Part shown: positions 1 through 13,204 of the stretch, piece by piece
Layout of the letters: the number at the start of each line of letters is the position of its first letter
Position numbering within the stretch: the stretch's first letter is position 1
From: Cacajao melanocephalus
Taxonomy: Eukaryota; Chordata; Mammalia; Primates; Pitheciidae
Direction: 5' to 3'
Assembly: GCA_963573385.1 (NCBI GenBank)
Contig: CAUYLG010076964.1
Location: 1 to 64,000, forward strand
Length of the DNA: 64,000 nucleotides
Program-made: the position numbers and the translations under genes
Notes under the pieces: generated by a model
Seen by the model: the letters and a program-made list of their open reading frames with translations, nothing else
Told to the model about the DNA's origin: nothing
The model's database searches: none

Positions 1-512
1 ACACTGGTTTCTTCCCATCTTTGTGGATTTATCCACCTGTCATCTTTGTAATTGCCGACTTTCAGATTGGGTCTCTGAGTGGACATCCAACTTGTTGATT
101 CCCAGCGCTGGAATCTGAGCAACCCACTTCGCCGGCTGAAACAGCAGCACTGAGATTCGTGGTGCTTTTCTGCCCAGGAATCTCTGGTCTGGCTTTTCTC
201 TTCAGTCCCTTTTTCAATCAGCTGAATGGGTGACTCTGCCTTCCCAGAGCTCCAAACGTCGACCAAGAGGGCACCCAGTCCTGTTTACTCCTCACTGAGA
301 ACCACCGCGCTGGGGTGCCGGCAAAACAGCCGCGCCGGCCAAAAGAGTCGCGCTGGCGACCTGTGGGGCTCCTCCGCTGGGAATCCCCTGGTCTGTGGGG
401 AAAAAAAATTCGTCTGGAAGTGTGGCGTCCACTCGTTCTCTGCGCTTTTGTTGGGAGCCACAATCCCCAGCTGCTAGTAATCGGCCATCTTGGATCTCTC
501 TCCATCTTGACT
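1..512 (-). mobile_element. LINE-1 5' end: 5' UTR plus first ORF1 codons (runs off the window)
   Basis: Read on the minus strand, this starts near 512, passes a CCAAGATGG block (485-493) typical of the LINE-1 5' end, crosses a CpG-rich leader and reaches an ATG at 18-16. That ATG sits in the context expected for the ORF1 start of an older primate LINE-1 (ATGACAGGTGGATAAATCCA upstream; first residues M-G-R-N-Q). ORF1 encodes an RNA-binding chaperone of the L1 particle; only about five codons are inside the window. The leader differs from the L1PA1-6 type and fits an older group such as L1PB or late L1MA. Reaching the 5' end means this copy was not 5'-truncated at insertion. The rest of the element and the other target-site duplication lie outside the window, so coding integrity cannot be judged. 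Confidence 0.85.
483..512 (-). promoter_or_regulatory. YY1-type sites at the LINE-1 5' end
   Basis: Two CAAGATGG cores lie close together on the minus strand (rc at 485-493 and 502-509). In younger human L1 a YY1 site about 13-21 bases from the 5' end positions transcription initiation. The distance here is similar. The function of this old copy is inferred, not shown. Confidence 0.5.
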
Positions 513-1585
513 TCTTATTGTAACAGAAGAAAAACTAGAGCAACCCAGTAAGTTTGCACTGGCTTTTCCATCTTTTTGACTGTTTTCAAAATTTTGTAAT
601 CAAGAAGGACAAAGAAAAGTACATCATGGTGGTTTCTTATGAAATCTGTACTTGAAAAAATATATATACATTCCATGAAGTTGAAAGCTCCTGAGCAGCT
701 CACCCACACTGAGCACACTTTCCAGCCTCCGACAGGCAGCACATGCTAAATTTGTTGACTGATCTTTTCAATTAGTTCAATAATCTATTTCCTAACCAAG
801 CCCTTATGAAATAAACAAAAGAACATAGAAAATTTGAAACTCTTCTAGAAAGAAGCAAGGGAGCAAAATAAGTATTCAAAATATGTATCTGAATTTTGAA
901 ATGTATAAAGTTGTAAATACACTAATAAATATTTAATAAATGAATGATTAAACATCTGGGTTTAACATTAAATTTTTAAAAGAAGAAAATCTATTTGTTA
1001 ATGAAAACTGGTCATAAGTTAACTATCAGCAAAAGTCATTCACTGTTACCATTTATATACATATTGTAATACTATATAACACTATTGTACTTGAGTTAAC
1101 AAGCAAAGTAGATACTCCATTTATATTGGCAATGTTCCATAAACAACAAAGCTAAGTCCGGTAGATACAACATTTTCAAAATGCATGTAAACTATTTAGA
1201 TGAATTCTTTCTGCTGACAATCCCAGAGGAGAGAAGAGAAAATGATGTGTTTTACCCTAAGAGCTCTAAGCTCTCCTGGGAGGTAATTCAATTGAAATTT
1301 TACATTCGGTCTAGCCAGGCTGTGATAAACAGATGCTTAAATTAGCTGCCTTATACCATAATCAAATATCTTAAGAAAAAAGTTTCTAACAAAAACATAA
1401 GAAGGTGAAGACAGAAAAGAGGAAAAATAAAACATTTTAAAAAAGCTTACTGGCATCTTTAGAAAAAACTGTTTTCATAAACTCTGTGTAAGTGGTATAC
1501 CATAGGAATCAACCATGCCTTTCAATACATTTATTGCTTAGTTTGAACCATAGTGCAAGTTAGCACACAAATAATCATTTAAAAT
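513..1585. other. AT-rich intergenic or intronic DNA
   Basis: Low-complexity, AT-rich sequence upstream of the LINE-1 5' end. I recognise no repeat family, exon or RNA gene. L1 antisense transcription, if active, would run into it. Confidence 0.6.
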
Positions 1586-1600
1586 TAACTACCTTTCTCA

Positions 1601-2980
<1,380 letters not shown>

Positions 2981-2984
2981 CAGA

Positions 2985-3745
2985 AGCATCAACAGGAGGC
3001 TAGGAGCATCCAGCTAGGCTTGGTAGCTGGGAGAGGCTAAGGAGAATCTGAAATAAACTGAATCTTAAAAGGGATAAAGAAGTTTAGCAGGCAGATAAGA
3101 AGACGTGGTCCTTCCAGGCAGAGAAAAGAAAGGCAGGCAGGTGAGAGCCATGGTGAATTTCAGCTGGCTGCAGTTTAGGCTGATGAAAAAGAGAGAAGTC
3201 CCAGGGAAGTGATTGAGAGTGAAACTGGGCAGAAGCTGGTTCATGATAGGTCTTACCTGCCATGGCCAAGAGTTTGATTTTTATCTGGAAGGCAAAATAA
3301 CTGGAACAATTATAAATACAGCAGTAACCAAATGGATTTGTTTCAGAGCTGTTGCTCTGGCAGCAGGATGGAAGATAAACTAGAGGAGGGAAGAAAATGA
3401 CACTGGAAGAGGGTGTAACTGAAAATTCGAAATCCAAGTCAGAACAGGACCTGCGGCATCAGAAAATAATACGGCTTTAATATTCAGGAGGTAGAACTGA
3501 CAGGAATTAAAGGCAGCTGATGAGATGACATGAGTGTGAAAGAGAAACAATTAAGAGGCCACTTAGGGTTTTAGGACAAGAAGCAGGACACAAGAGGAGC
3601 CTATTTCACAAGCTAGGGATACAGGACAGGACAAGCCCAATGGAAGAAATAATCAATTCCTTCTTGGGAAAAATAACTATGAGGTGGAATTTGCCCAGTA
3701 ATCCCTTGAATATGAGTGTGGACCTCACAAAAGAAGTTAAGGCTT
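2985..3745 (-). mobile_element. LINE-2 ORF2/3' region, antisense
   Basis: The plus strand matches the characteristic antisense text of L2, including stretches equivalent to 'aagggataaagaggagtt', 'ttccaggcagag', 'gccatggccaagagtttga' and 'ggaggtagaactgacagg', in the expected order. L2 is an inactive CR1-clade retrotransposon of early mammals. The long minus-strand frame here (3084-3437) is a remnant of this element and carries no intact reverse transcriptase. Confidence 0.65.
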
Positions 3746-3779
3746 GAGGAAGGGGCGGAAGGCATACATTAGCCCTGCC

Positions 3780-3998
3780 CAAGAGTGGTTAAAATCAAGG
3801 TTCCTGGAGTCAGAGAGGCCATAAATCCAGTCTCTGCCTTTTACTACCTCTGTGACCAAGGGTCAATCATTTACCTTCCTTCTGCCTCTGCTTCCTCATC
3901 TGTAACAGGCGGATGTGAATAGTATTTGCCTTATGGGGTTGTTGTGAAGATTAAATGAGTAGATGTGGAGTGTTTAGAACAGTGCCCGACATGGAGTG
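3780..3998 (+). mobile_element. MIR SINE
   Basis: tRNA-derived mammalian-wide SINE in sense: 'gtggttaaaatcaagg', 'ctgtgaccaagggtca', 'ttcctcatctgtaa', 'gggttgttgtgaagatta' and 'ttagaacagtgcccgac' occur in consensus order. Confidence 0.85.
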
Positions 3999-4406
3999 TG
4001 TTTTACTGTGTGTTTGCTGTTTTTGCTTTTGTTGTAACCAAAGCTGTTTGTACAGCTGAGATCATTCTCCAAATGTGGAGAGTGAGAAGAGAATCAAAGA
4101 CAAAAACTCTACCAATGCTCAGATTTAAGAGGGAGAAATCGCAAAGACAGGAGCAGAAGAAGGAAGAGTACCGTCATGGAAGGCAAGAAAGTCTACAGCT
4201 TCAGAGAAACAAAAGTCAGTAATGTTGAAGGCCACAAAGATGAAGTAAATAAGTTCTGAAAGTGTAGATTCGAACTGGGAATTAAGAAGTCACTGGAGAT
4301 AATAAAAGCAGCTTCAATAGGATGGTCCCCAATTTTTTATGACTGTAATATTCCATGTGTAAAAAGAAAAAAGTGCCTCAACCATCCTGTCTATGTATCC
4401 TTACAA

Positions 4407-4426
4407 ATCACAGCATATGCTGTGAT
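4407..4426. repeat. Perfect 20-bp palindrome
   Basis: ATCACAGCAT followed directly by its exact reverse complement ATGCTGTGAT, with no spacer. It lies in unassigned sequence. Confidence 0.95.
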
Positions 4427-4765
4427 CATGGGCTAATCTCCCAAGACACAATATGCACTGGAGGGAGTGTGCATACACCAACAATAGAGAAGAAAAGCTC
4501 TACTTCAAACAGTTTTACTGAAGCCTTGAATCTGGCAGGCCAGCTTCTTGTTAGGTTGGATGAGATGGTCATCTGAAAAGCACAATGTGGCTAATGACAA
4601 GCAGGGAACAGGAGTAGATGTGGAAGCTCTGTCACTGTCTTCTTGGTCAATCGTCTTGCATTATAATTAGTATAGTATTCTCAACCAAAAACTTTTAGGC
4701 TAACATCTTTTAAAGGCCCTTTTCCATTTGGTGAGGGCACTTACATAACATGTAAATGCATCTAA

Positions 4766-4819
4766 CTGGGCATGGGTTAACTGTTACATGGTTACATGTA
4801 ACAGTTTATCTGGGCATGG
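4766..4819. repeat. Hairpin with flanking direct repeats
   Basis: A 12-bp inverted repeat AACTGTTACATG / CATGTAACAGTT (4779-4790, 4795-4806) with a 4-nt loop. It lies between two copies of CTGGGCATGG (4766-4775, 4810-4819), 44 bp apart. It could be a local duplication with inversion or the relic of a small element. Confidence 0.85.
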
Positions 4820-5099
4820 ATAAACTTACGTGTCACTGTAGACTGACAGCAAACCAATGCGTGAATGAGCCCTGTCAACCCTCTACACTGCGGACCTCCC
4901 ACTTTTCTTTAGAAGATCTTATGCCTGTGATATGACCTGTGCCTATTATTGATTAAGGGGTGCCAATGTTTAAATGTATTAAATGTAAATAAATTAATTT
5001 ATCGAAATATTCATAAAACTTTATTTTTTAATAAATTTAGATTAAAATAAATAGAAATTAAATACTTTCTCTGCTGTCTGAATAATTCATATTACGAGT

Positions 5100-5440
5100 G
5101 CCACTCTGGAAACCATTGTAAAGAGTGAGGAAAGCTTAAGAAGGTTAAGGAATAAAGAAGTAAAAAATGTGCTTGGACAGTGTTTTAGGAGGCTTGGTTG
5201 TAAAACAAAGAAGGGGTGTAGATCCTGGCCTAGAGGAAGACAGAGTTCAGGAAGAGCTTGAAACATTTCATAGGGGAGAGATCGGAGTGTGCTGGGAAGT
5301 GAGAAGAATGAGCCAGTGGAGAGAAAGAGCTGGAAGTGAGAGCTGATGGCTGCAGAGCAAGGCAACCTAAGCTGGACAGATGAGTGACATTCACCACAAT
5401 GGTGGCGGGGGCAGGGGCATTTTAAATATGAATTCAGGCG
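5100..5440 (-). mobile_element. Possible LINE-2 antisense fragment
   Basis: Purine-rich plus strand with long minus-strand frames, similar in texture to the clearer L2 antisense segment at 2985-3745. The match to any particular L2 part is weak. It may be unrelated purine-rich DNA. Confidence 0.3.
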
Positions 5441-6390
5441 CTTGGAAAGTTCCATTAAAGAAAAAGTTCCTTGACTTATTCTGATATTGCTGGTCTGTGG
5501 AACGGAGCTGGAATCCCTGGCCTGGAGCTCAGGTTACAGGCTTCCAGTGCTTCACTTTTTCAACTCTGTAATTTGTTTTGGTATTCTTTTTTTAGGTGGC
5601 CAATTAAAATAATAAAGAATATAACCAGGTATCTTCCTCTCTATCCTTAACTTTCCTTTATCACCCCTGATTTTAGCTTGGATTGAAGCCTTTCCTGGAG
5701 GTTTGTTCTCAGACATCAAATGATTCAGCATCAAAACACTCCCGGAGGCTCTTATCTGTTTCAGTCCCAGGCAGTCAACTCATCTTGCCTAAACAGTTCA
5801 CACTTATCACTAGGAAAGTCTTATGCTGCATTTTCATCTACTCTGCTCTCTCATCTCCGGCTTCCTTTCCCTACAAGCGGCAGAAGTGGGGAAAGAAAAA
5901 GAAAAGAAAAAGAGAAAAAGAGAGAAGAGCTACATCCAGTCTTTTGATGATAAGGATAAAGCTTTTCTTGACTCTTTGCAATCACAAAAAGTTCTCTCCA
6001 CGCTTGCAAAAATTTCATAAGCAAAATTTCAGGCTGGGTCCAGAGCTCAACGATTGTAAACAGCAACCCCTTCAACCACAGCATCAGTTCGTAGACTACT
6101 TTAGATTCCGTTTTCCTAATCATTTTCTTAACCAGCTCTTATCATTTATATATAAAAGATAACATTTCAAATGAAATTTAAAGATATTCTTAAAGATGAT
6201 ACTTAAAATTTTTCCAATGCAAGATTAGTTTATATATTTTTTCTATTAATTTTGTAAGCATAAGTTTTGCTTCCCAAAAAAGACTTAACAAAAGTATAGA
6301 AATAAAAAAGTACATCTCTCTTGAAGGAAGAGGTCACGTTATAAGTGTTGAGGTTAAAATGTGTACTTGGAGTAAGATGGGGAAATGGGA
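5440..6390. other. Unassigned DNA with a purine-rich tract
   Basis: Includes an A/G run at about 5885-5930 (aaagaaaaagaaaagaaaaa type). The plus and minus open frames here are short and overlapping, with no recognisable domain. Confidence 0.5.
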
Positions 6391-6394
6391 AGGG

Positions 6395-6560
6395 AATTAC
6401 TATTTATTGGATATCAGCTACGTGCTTGGATGTATATATGTTATTTCACTTAGTTTTTACATTAACCCTATGGGATTTCATTACCCTCATTTAACTGATA
6501 AACTTCAGATCATAGGTGTTACCAGTGTCATATAGCCACAATGTGGCAAAGCTAGAGTGT
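6395..6560 (-). mobile_element. MIR SINE, antisense
   Basis: Reads 'tatttattggatatcagcta', 'acattaaccctatggg', 'ccctcatttaactgataaac' and 'catatagccacaatgtggca', the antisense order of MIR. Confidence 0.7.
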
Positions 6561-6876
6561 TTTTTTGTTTTTTGTTTTTTTAAAGCTAGAGTTTTTAAGC
6601 CAGGTCTACAAATGCAAAATCCATACTTTTCTTTGGTTATTATATATTGAGTAAAGAAAGAAAGTTACATATTCATGATTAAAAAATAAAGGCAAATATG
6701 GAAGGATTATAACAAAGGACAGAATGAGAGAAAGAAAATGAAGAACACGCAGAAGGGGGTTTGCAGAAGGTCCAGGTCATGCCAGTCCTGCAGAAGGGAA
6801 TGAAACGTTTGGGAAACATTTGGGAGCAGCTGGTGATGTTTAAAGTGGCTGACTTATCTAAAAGTGTCAACACAGG

Positions 6877-7171
6877 GGCCGGGTGTGGTGTCTCACACCT
6901 GTAATCCCAGCACTTCGGGAGGCCAAAGCAGAAGGATCACTTGAAGCCAGGAGTTTGAGACCAGCCCAGGTAACACAGTGAGACCTCATCTCTATAAAAA
7001 ATAATTAGCCAGACATGATGGTGTACCCCTGTAGTCCCAGTTACTTGGGAGGCAGAGACAGGAGGATCACTTGAGCCCAGGAGGTTGAGGCTATAGTGAG
7101 CCATCATCATGCTGCTACACACCAGCCTAGGGGACAGATGGAGACCCTGTCTCAAAAAATATAATTAAAAA
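6877..7171 (+). mobile_element. Alu, AluJ-like
   Basis: Dimer with J-type bases (gatcacttgagcccaggag, gagaccctgtctc). Target-site duplication aaaagtgtcaacacag (6860-6875) and aaaagtatcaacagag (7172-7187). Confidence 0.95.
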
Positions 7172-7187
7172 AAAAGTATCAACAGAG

Positions 7188-7800
7188 AAGATGTGGCCCA
7201 AACAGGATTCTCCAAACTTAAAACCCTAATACTAGGTAATCAAAAATAGTAATATGAAGGCAAGCACCCACAAAGAGTGGTCTGTCAGCTCAAAGAGCCT
7301 TCATTTGGAGAAAAGATGGTGGTGAAGCTAAGGCATCAGCTAATAAGACAGAATATGTGCATGTTTATTCCTGTAAGAAAGAAAGGTGGATTATGTGTGG
7401 GATAATGGAGACTGTGTGGAAAGTGACAAAAAGGCACAAAAAGAAGCATGTGAATTAGAAACATGGATAATTAAATAAAGAAGCAAAGGAGAAAATAAAT
7501 CTGAAGGAGATGGGAAGGATGAAGCAGAAACTAAGGAGACTGGCTGCCGACGGGAATGGATGGGGCCAAGGGGAAAGGATCTGGTGAGGAGGGAACAGGG
7601 CAGATAAAACGCAGGAGCCACGTTTCTCTGGATATACCTTTTTTGTATAGTTCTTTTATGGAGCCATATTAATATTTTACATAAGAAAAAACTCACGCAT
7701 GGGAGAAAAGCTTAAAAAAGAAATATAAATGGAAACAGATCTAACGGTATTTCAATAAATAATATCACTAACTACACTGGGGGTGGGGGAAGGAATTAGT
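7188..7800. other. Unassigned, purine-rich plus strand
   Basis: No clear repeat. The minus-strand frame at 7391-7696 mirrors the purine bias and has no known domain. Confidence 0.45.
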
Positions 7801-7805
7801 CACTT

Positions 7806-7828
7806 CATGTGTGTGTGTGTGGGGGGGA
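7806..7828. repeat. (GT)n followed by a G run
   Basis: Short dinucleotide tract directly followed by seven or more G. Confidence 0.9.
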
Positions 7829-7829
7829 A

Positions 7830-8050
7830 AATCTATATGACATAAAATTTGCTATTAAAACATTTTTAAGCAATTCAGTGGCTTGATTATTTTCACAGTC
7901 ATGCAACCATTACCACTACCTATTTTCAGAACTTTTCATCAACTCAGACACTCTGTAGCCACTAAGCAATTACTACCCATACTCCATTCGCCACCTCCAG
8001 TCCTTCCAAGTAACTTGTGAACACAAAATTTTGACTATATACTTTCAAAC
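7830..8050 (-). mobile_element. Ancient LINE-1 3' UTR fragment, antisense
   Basis: Matches the familiar antisense L1M 3' text: 'acataaaatttgctatta', 'agcaattcagtggcttga', 'catgcaaccattaccacta'. The L1M subclass is not resolved. Confidence 0.55.
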
Positions 8051-8371
8051 AGCAGATTTTAAAAAAAACCAAAACTGTGAATAAAAATTGAACTCCAGAT
8101 ATGCTGGTATGGGTTAGGAATTCTTAAACTGCTTTCTGTATATTCTAGAATCAAGCAGATAATGAGCTGTATGAAATTAAATCAGAACTGGAATTATTAG
8201 CAGGAAATCATGCTTCTAATATATATGGAGAGATAATTATGGAAATAGACATAGATGTATATATGGATATGGATAAATGCACCCTAGCTCTGCTAAGTAA
8301 TAGCAATGACCAGTCCTACTGCCCTGATCTTGGATTCTAGATTCTATTCTTCAAAAAAAAAAAAGGAGGCA

Positions 8372-8732
<361 letters not shown>

Positions 8733-8880
8733 CTAGATCATCTTCTTGGGCCAGTAGGTACGGCAGTGTCCAAAGAACAATGAGAACATGCCAAAGGACA
8801 TAGGAGGAAGCTTGACGGGCTCCAATGGGCCAAACCAGGGACAAATGAAGCAGCAAATAAACAGCAACAGTAATGGAGTG

Positions 8881-9290
8881 TGCTATGGTCTGAATGTTGG
8901 CCTCCGCCAAAACTCAGCTTGAAAGCCAGTCCCCAGTGTGGCAATATTGACAGCAGGGCAGTTGAGAAGTGACTGGGTCATGAGGGCCCTGCCCCCATTA
9001 CTGGGTTAATCCACTCACGGATGAATGGGTTATCATGGGAATGGGACTGGTGGCTTCCTAAGAAGAGGAAAGCCTCAGCAAGCATGTTAGCACGCTCAGC
9101 CCCTTGCCATGTGATGCTTTGCATTGCCTGGTGACTCTGTGGAGAGTCCCCCTCCCCACCAGCAAGAAGGCTCTCACTATATGTAGCTCCTCTTCCTTGG
9201 ACTTCCCAACTTCCATAACCATAAGAGAGAAATTTCTTTTCTTTATAAATTATCCAGGTATTCTAAGCAACAGAAAACAGACTGAGAATA
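8881..9290 (+). mobile_element. MaLR solo LTR (MLT1/MST group)
   Basis: Starts TGCTATGGTCTGAATGTTGG and follows the MLT1-type LTR: 'gtcatgagggccctgcccc', 'gccatgtgatgc', 'cttggacttcccaac', 'ccataagagagaaatttc', 'ctttataaattatcc', ending near 'cagactgaga'. These are long terminal repeats of ERVL-related mammalian retrotransposons. No internal region adjoins it, so it is a solo LTR left by recombination. No protein is encoded. Confidence 0.75.
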
Positions 9291-9339
9291 TAATACACCA
9301 AGTAAGATAAGTATTTGCTGATATCAATATATGAATAAA

Positions 9340-10067
9340 CAACTGGGAAGGAGGGGAAAATCTTCCATAGAGTAGAATGCCAACTGATAAATGAAGAAGA
9401 ATGGAATTAGAAATTTACCATCTGGCAACTATTAGGAATAACTAATATGAGTAAAAATCATCAATACGTGGTAAAAGTTTGATGAGAAACGGAATATTTA
9501 CATAGTCTCAAAGTATCTCTTCACCAGATAGCTATCAATGACAAAGGAGAAAATAAAAACTTGACAGATGAGAAATCTGAAGTTACCACTTTAGCCCAGT
9601 ACAATTACCATCAAATCAGTTATCACAGGGCTCTTCACATGAGGGTTAGAACACACCACTGTCTACGGTATTTCTGACAAAAATAATCACCCTGAATTTT
9701 ATGAGGACATATCAGACAAACCCAAATGGAGGGACATTTAACAAAATAACTAGTTCATTCTCTTTCAAAGTGGCTAGGTCATGAAAGGCAAAGACAGGCT
9801 GAGGACCTGCTCTAGATTGAAGAACTAAGGAGAAAGGCACTGAGTGCACCATGGGATTCCTAACTGAACACAACCAGACAAACTGTCCTTTCCTCTTGCT
9901 ATAGAGGGTATTATTGGGACAACTGATGTAATCTCAACGTAGTTTGTGGATTAGATGACAGTATTGTTAACAATGTTAATTTCCTTATTTTGATAACTGT
10001 TCTGTTACATATGAGAAACCCCTCATGTTTAGAAAGTACCCACTGAAATATTTAAGGGTAAAGGAGT
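9340..10067 (+). mobile_element. Ancient LINE 3'-region fragment (L1M-class), upstream part
   Basis: Reads 'agacaaacccaaatggaggg', 'acaaaataactagttcat', 'ggtcatgaaaggcaaagaca', 'ttattgggacaactgatg' and 'agatgacagtattgtt', the order of a widespread L1M-class 3' end. It is split by the Alu at 10068 and resumes after it. A diverged copy of the same text is at 60060-60470. Confidence 0.5.
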
Positions 10068-10559
<492 letters not shown>

Positions 10560-10560
<1 letters not shown>

Positions 10561-11510
10561 ATATATTACCCCAGTGGTTCCATACCACTTTTTGCAAAAC
10601 CCTCATCAAAGTGATCACTTTGCAAAGCCTGCACATTGCTGGAGTGATCTCACTGCTCGCTGCCTTCTGACATGAGCACTCCACCTTTAGACACTGACAG
10701 TTGGAGAATTCTTCCTTATGTTGACTCCAAATATACCCCTGAGTAATTTTCATCCATCAAACCTACATGTCTTTTTCCTGTGGTTATAATGTTATTTCCC
10801 TAAAACCTTTCAAAGGCTTTCCATCATCCTTTAGGTTTAATTGTAACACATCCTTTTTTTTTTTAATAGGATCAAACTTCTCCCTCTCATTTCTTACTTC
10901 TGAAGATTCCTTTTCCCATCCCTGTAACAATTATTTCCTTGGTTGTAAAATAAGGCAGATGGACTGAATGACCTCTAAGATCCTATTGAGAGACTGAGTT
11001 TCTCAGAGGCAAGGACTGTGAAGTATATGTACATCTTGCCTAAACACGCTGTAAATGAGGAATACACATAATGGACTGACCGAAACTTCCAAATCCAACA
11101 TGCTAAGATTGATGTTTCCTTGACAGTCTCCAGTAAGATGATCTCTGCACTACGCCACCGATTAGATAAAACCTTCCAAAATTCGAATAAGAACACATCT
11201 TGAAACTTATCACTGTTTTCCCATAATCCAGTACAATTTATAATGCATCAGTATGGAAAACAGCTGTGTTCATGAAAACTTGCAAACAAATCAGCTGTGC
11301 TCAGTTTAGTTTTGAGCTCACTGTGGGTGCCCAATCAACACCAGTTCCACTGCACTTGCTACTTCCTTACATTATTCATTCCAGGACCTGCTGATGAATT
11401 CACAAGAGCAGCCAGTGTAGAAGTTCACCAACATACAATACAAAGTTGCTGGTGATATCACTTCTGCTTAAGAATCACAAAAATCAGTTCTCCTCTTCTT
11501 TTTAATGAAT
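10560..11510. other. Unassigned DNA, possible L2/MIR traces
   Basis: Weak L2-like (aaaacctttcaaaggctttcc, near 10805) and MIR-like (gatggactgaatgacctct, near 10960) words; neither is long enough to call. Confidence 0.35.
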
Positions 11511-11514
11511 CATC

Positions 11515-11640
11515 TAGGGCCCAGGGAAGGTAAGCCACTTCTCCAAAGTTACATAGTAAGTGAGATTTGAAGTTGGAACTGGAACTCGAGCTGGAAGGCT
11601 CTTGTCACAGCTCCTGTACTACATCATTCTACCAACTAGA
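11515..11640 (-). mobile_element. MIR SINE fragment, antisense
   Basis: Reads 'aggtaagccacttctccaaa', 'gttacatagtaagtgaga' and 'aactggaactcgag', the antisense middle of MIR. Confidence 0.6.
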
Positions 11641-11832
11641 TGCTAGCACGCTTCCTCTAGGTCAACTTTTTCATTATATTTAAATGCACGATTTTTTACT
11701 CTATCAAATTTCGAGGGCCCCCTAGAAATAGAAGGTGTCCTGCTCTTTTTATTTGTAAAACATATAAATATCTATTTGATATAAAAAACTTATTAAGTTC
11801 AAGCTTTATTGCTAAATTTTATACTAAACCTG

Positions 11833-11873
11833 CTGTGTGTGTGTCTGTGTGTGTGAGAGAGAGAGAGAGAGAC
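11833..11873. repeat. Compound microsatellite (TG)n(AG)n
   Basis: TG repeats with one TC interruption pass directly into about eight AG repeats. Confidence 0.97.
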
Positions 11874-11904
11874 AAATGTATTTTACTTGGTTAAGCTATG
11901 GTCC

Positions 11905-12201
11905 TTTTTTTTTTTCTTTTTTTGAGACAGAGTCTCGCTCTGTCGCCCAGGCTAGAGTGCAGTGGTGTAATCTTGGCTCACTGCAACCTCCGCCTCTGGG
12001 TTCAAGCCATTCTCTGCCTCAGCCTCCCGAGTAGCTGGGATTACAGGCGCCCACCACCATGCTTGGCTAAGTTTTGTATTTTCAGTAGAGACAGGGTTCC
12101 ACCATCTTGGGTGGGCTGGTCTTGAACTCCTGACCTTGTGATCCACCTGCCTCGGCCTCCCAAAGTGCTGGAATTACAGGTGTGAGCCATCATGCCTAGG
12201 C
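11905..12201 (-). mobile_element. Alu, AluS
   Basis: Complete antisense dimer, from the T-rich tail complement to 'gtgagccatcatgccta'. Confidence 0.95.
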
Positions 12202-12900
12202 TAAAGAGCTAACTTTTTAAGAGAATCCTTTCATAATGTGAATCATTTCTAATTTGTTCCTCTAAACACAAATGTGCTGGATTTGCAGAAAATTAGATAT
12301 GCTAATAGTAGTAGGTTTAATATAGTTTATTACACATCTGTTGCACTCATCGTCAAAACTAATATTTGCCAAATTACAGCATAAATGGCTTAGTGATGAG
12401 TAGGTAAGGAGTTAATTCTGATAACCTTGGTGGTTAGAATAGAAACTATTTTTTAAAAATCTTCCTAGATGAGGGACTTAAAGCCATGGAAAGATACAAC
12501 ATGTACTGTGTAGAGTAGCTTATTCTAGGAATATAAATGCATTAATAAGGAACTGCCCTTAAAGGAAACATCAGCAAGATGATGCCTATCACACAGTCAG
12601 AGAGTGGGGGTGGTCTAAGAAAACTCCAACACAGGTTTGTTTACTTTGCGGCTGCTGACTTTTCTTAAACACTGGCACACTGTTTGCTCAGGGTGCTGGT
12701 CAGGATAACTGCATGTTTTTTATTTCTCACATCCACCTTACCTCCAGACTACCACCTAATATATTAAATTTCATAACAAGTGATCATATTAATTCAAAAA
12801 TACTTTTTGTTTTCAGAGGTGCAAAAATGTGTCAAATCAAGGCACTCTTCTAAATCAAAGTTATTTCCCCAAAAAAGTCTAAGGAGTAAATTACTTGGGT
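12202..12900. other. Unassigned AT-rich DNA
   Basis: No repeat, exon or RNA gene recognised. Confidence 0.5.
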
Positions 12901-13202
12901 TTTATTTTTTATTTTTTGCAAGACAAAATTTCACTCTGTCACCTAGGCTGGAGTGCAGTGATGTGATCACAGTTCACTACAGCCTAGAACTCCCAGGCTC
13001 AGGTGCTTCTCCCACCTCAGCCTCCCGAGTAGCTGAGATTACAGGCGTGTGCCACTGAGGCCAGCTAATTTTTTCTGTTTTTTGTAGAGATAGGGTTCCA
13101 CCACGATGCCCAGGCTGGTCTCAAACTTCTGAGCTCAAGTGATCCTCCTGCCGCAGCCTCCCAGAGTGCTGGGATTACAGTTGTGAGCCACTGTGCCCAG
13201 CC
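12901..13202 (-). mobile_element. Alu, AluJ-like
   Basis: Antisense dimer with J-type words ('gagctcaagtgatcctcctg', 'tgatcacagttcactacagcc'). Confidence 0.93.
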
Positions 13203-13204
13203 AG

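Noticed and set aside
218..505. 95-codon minus-strand frame in the L1 5' UTR
   Set aside because: Open by GC-rich composition; upstream of ORF1 and not a known L1 protein.
3084..3437. 117-codon minus-strand frame as a gene
   Set aside because: It lies in LINE-2 antisense sequence, shows no domain and reflects the purine-rich opposite strand.
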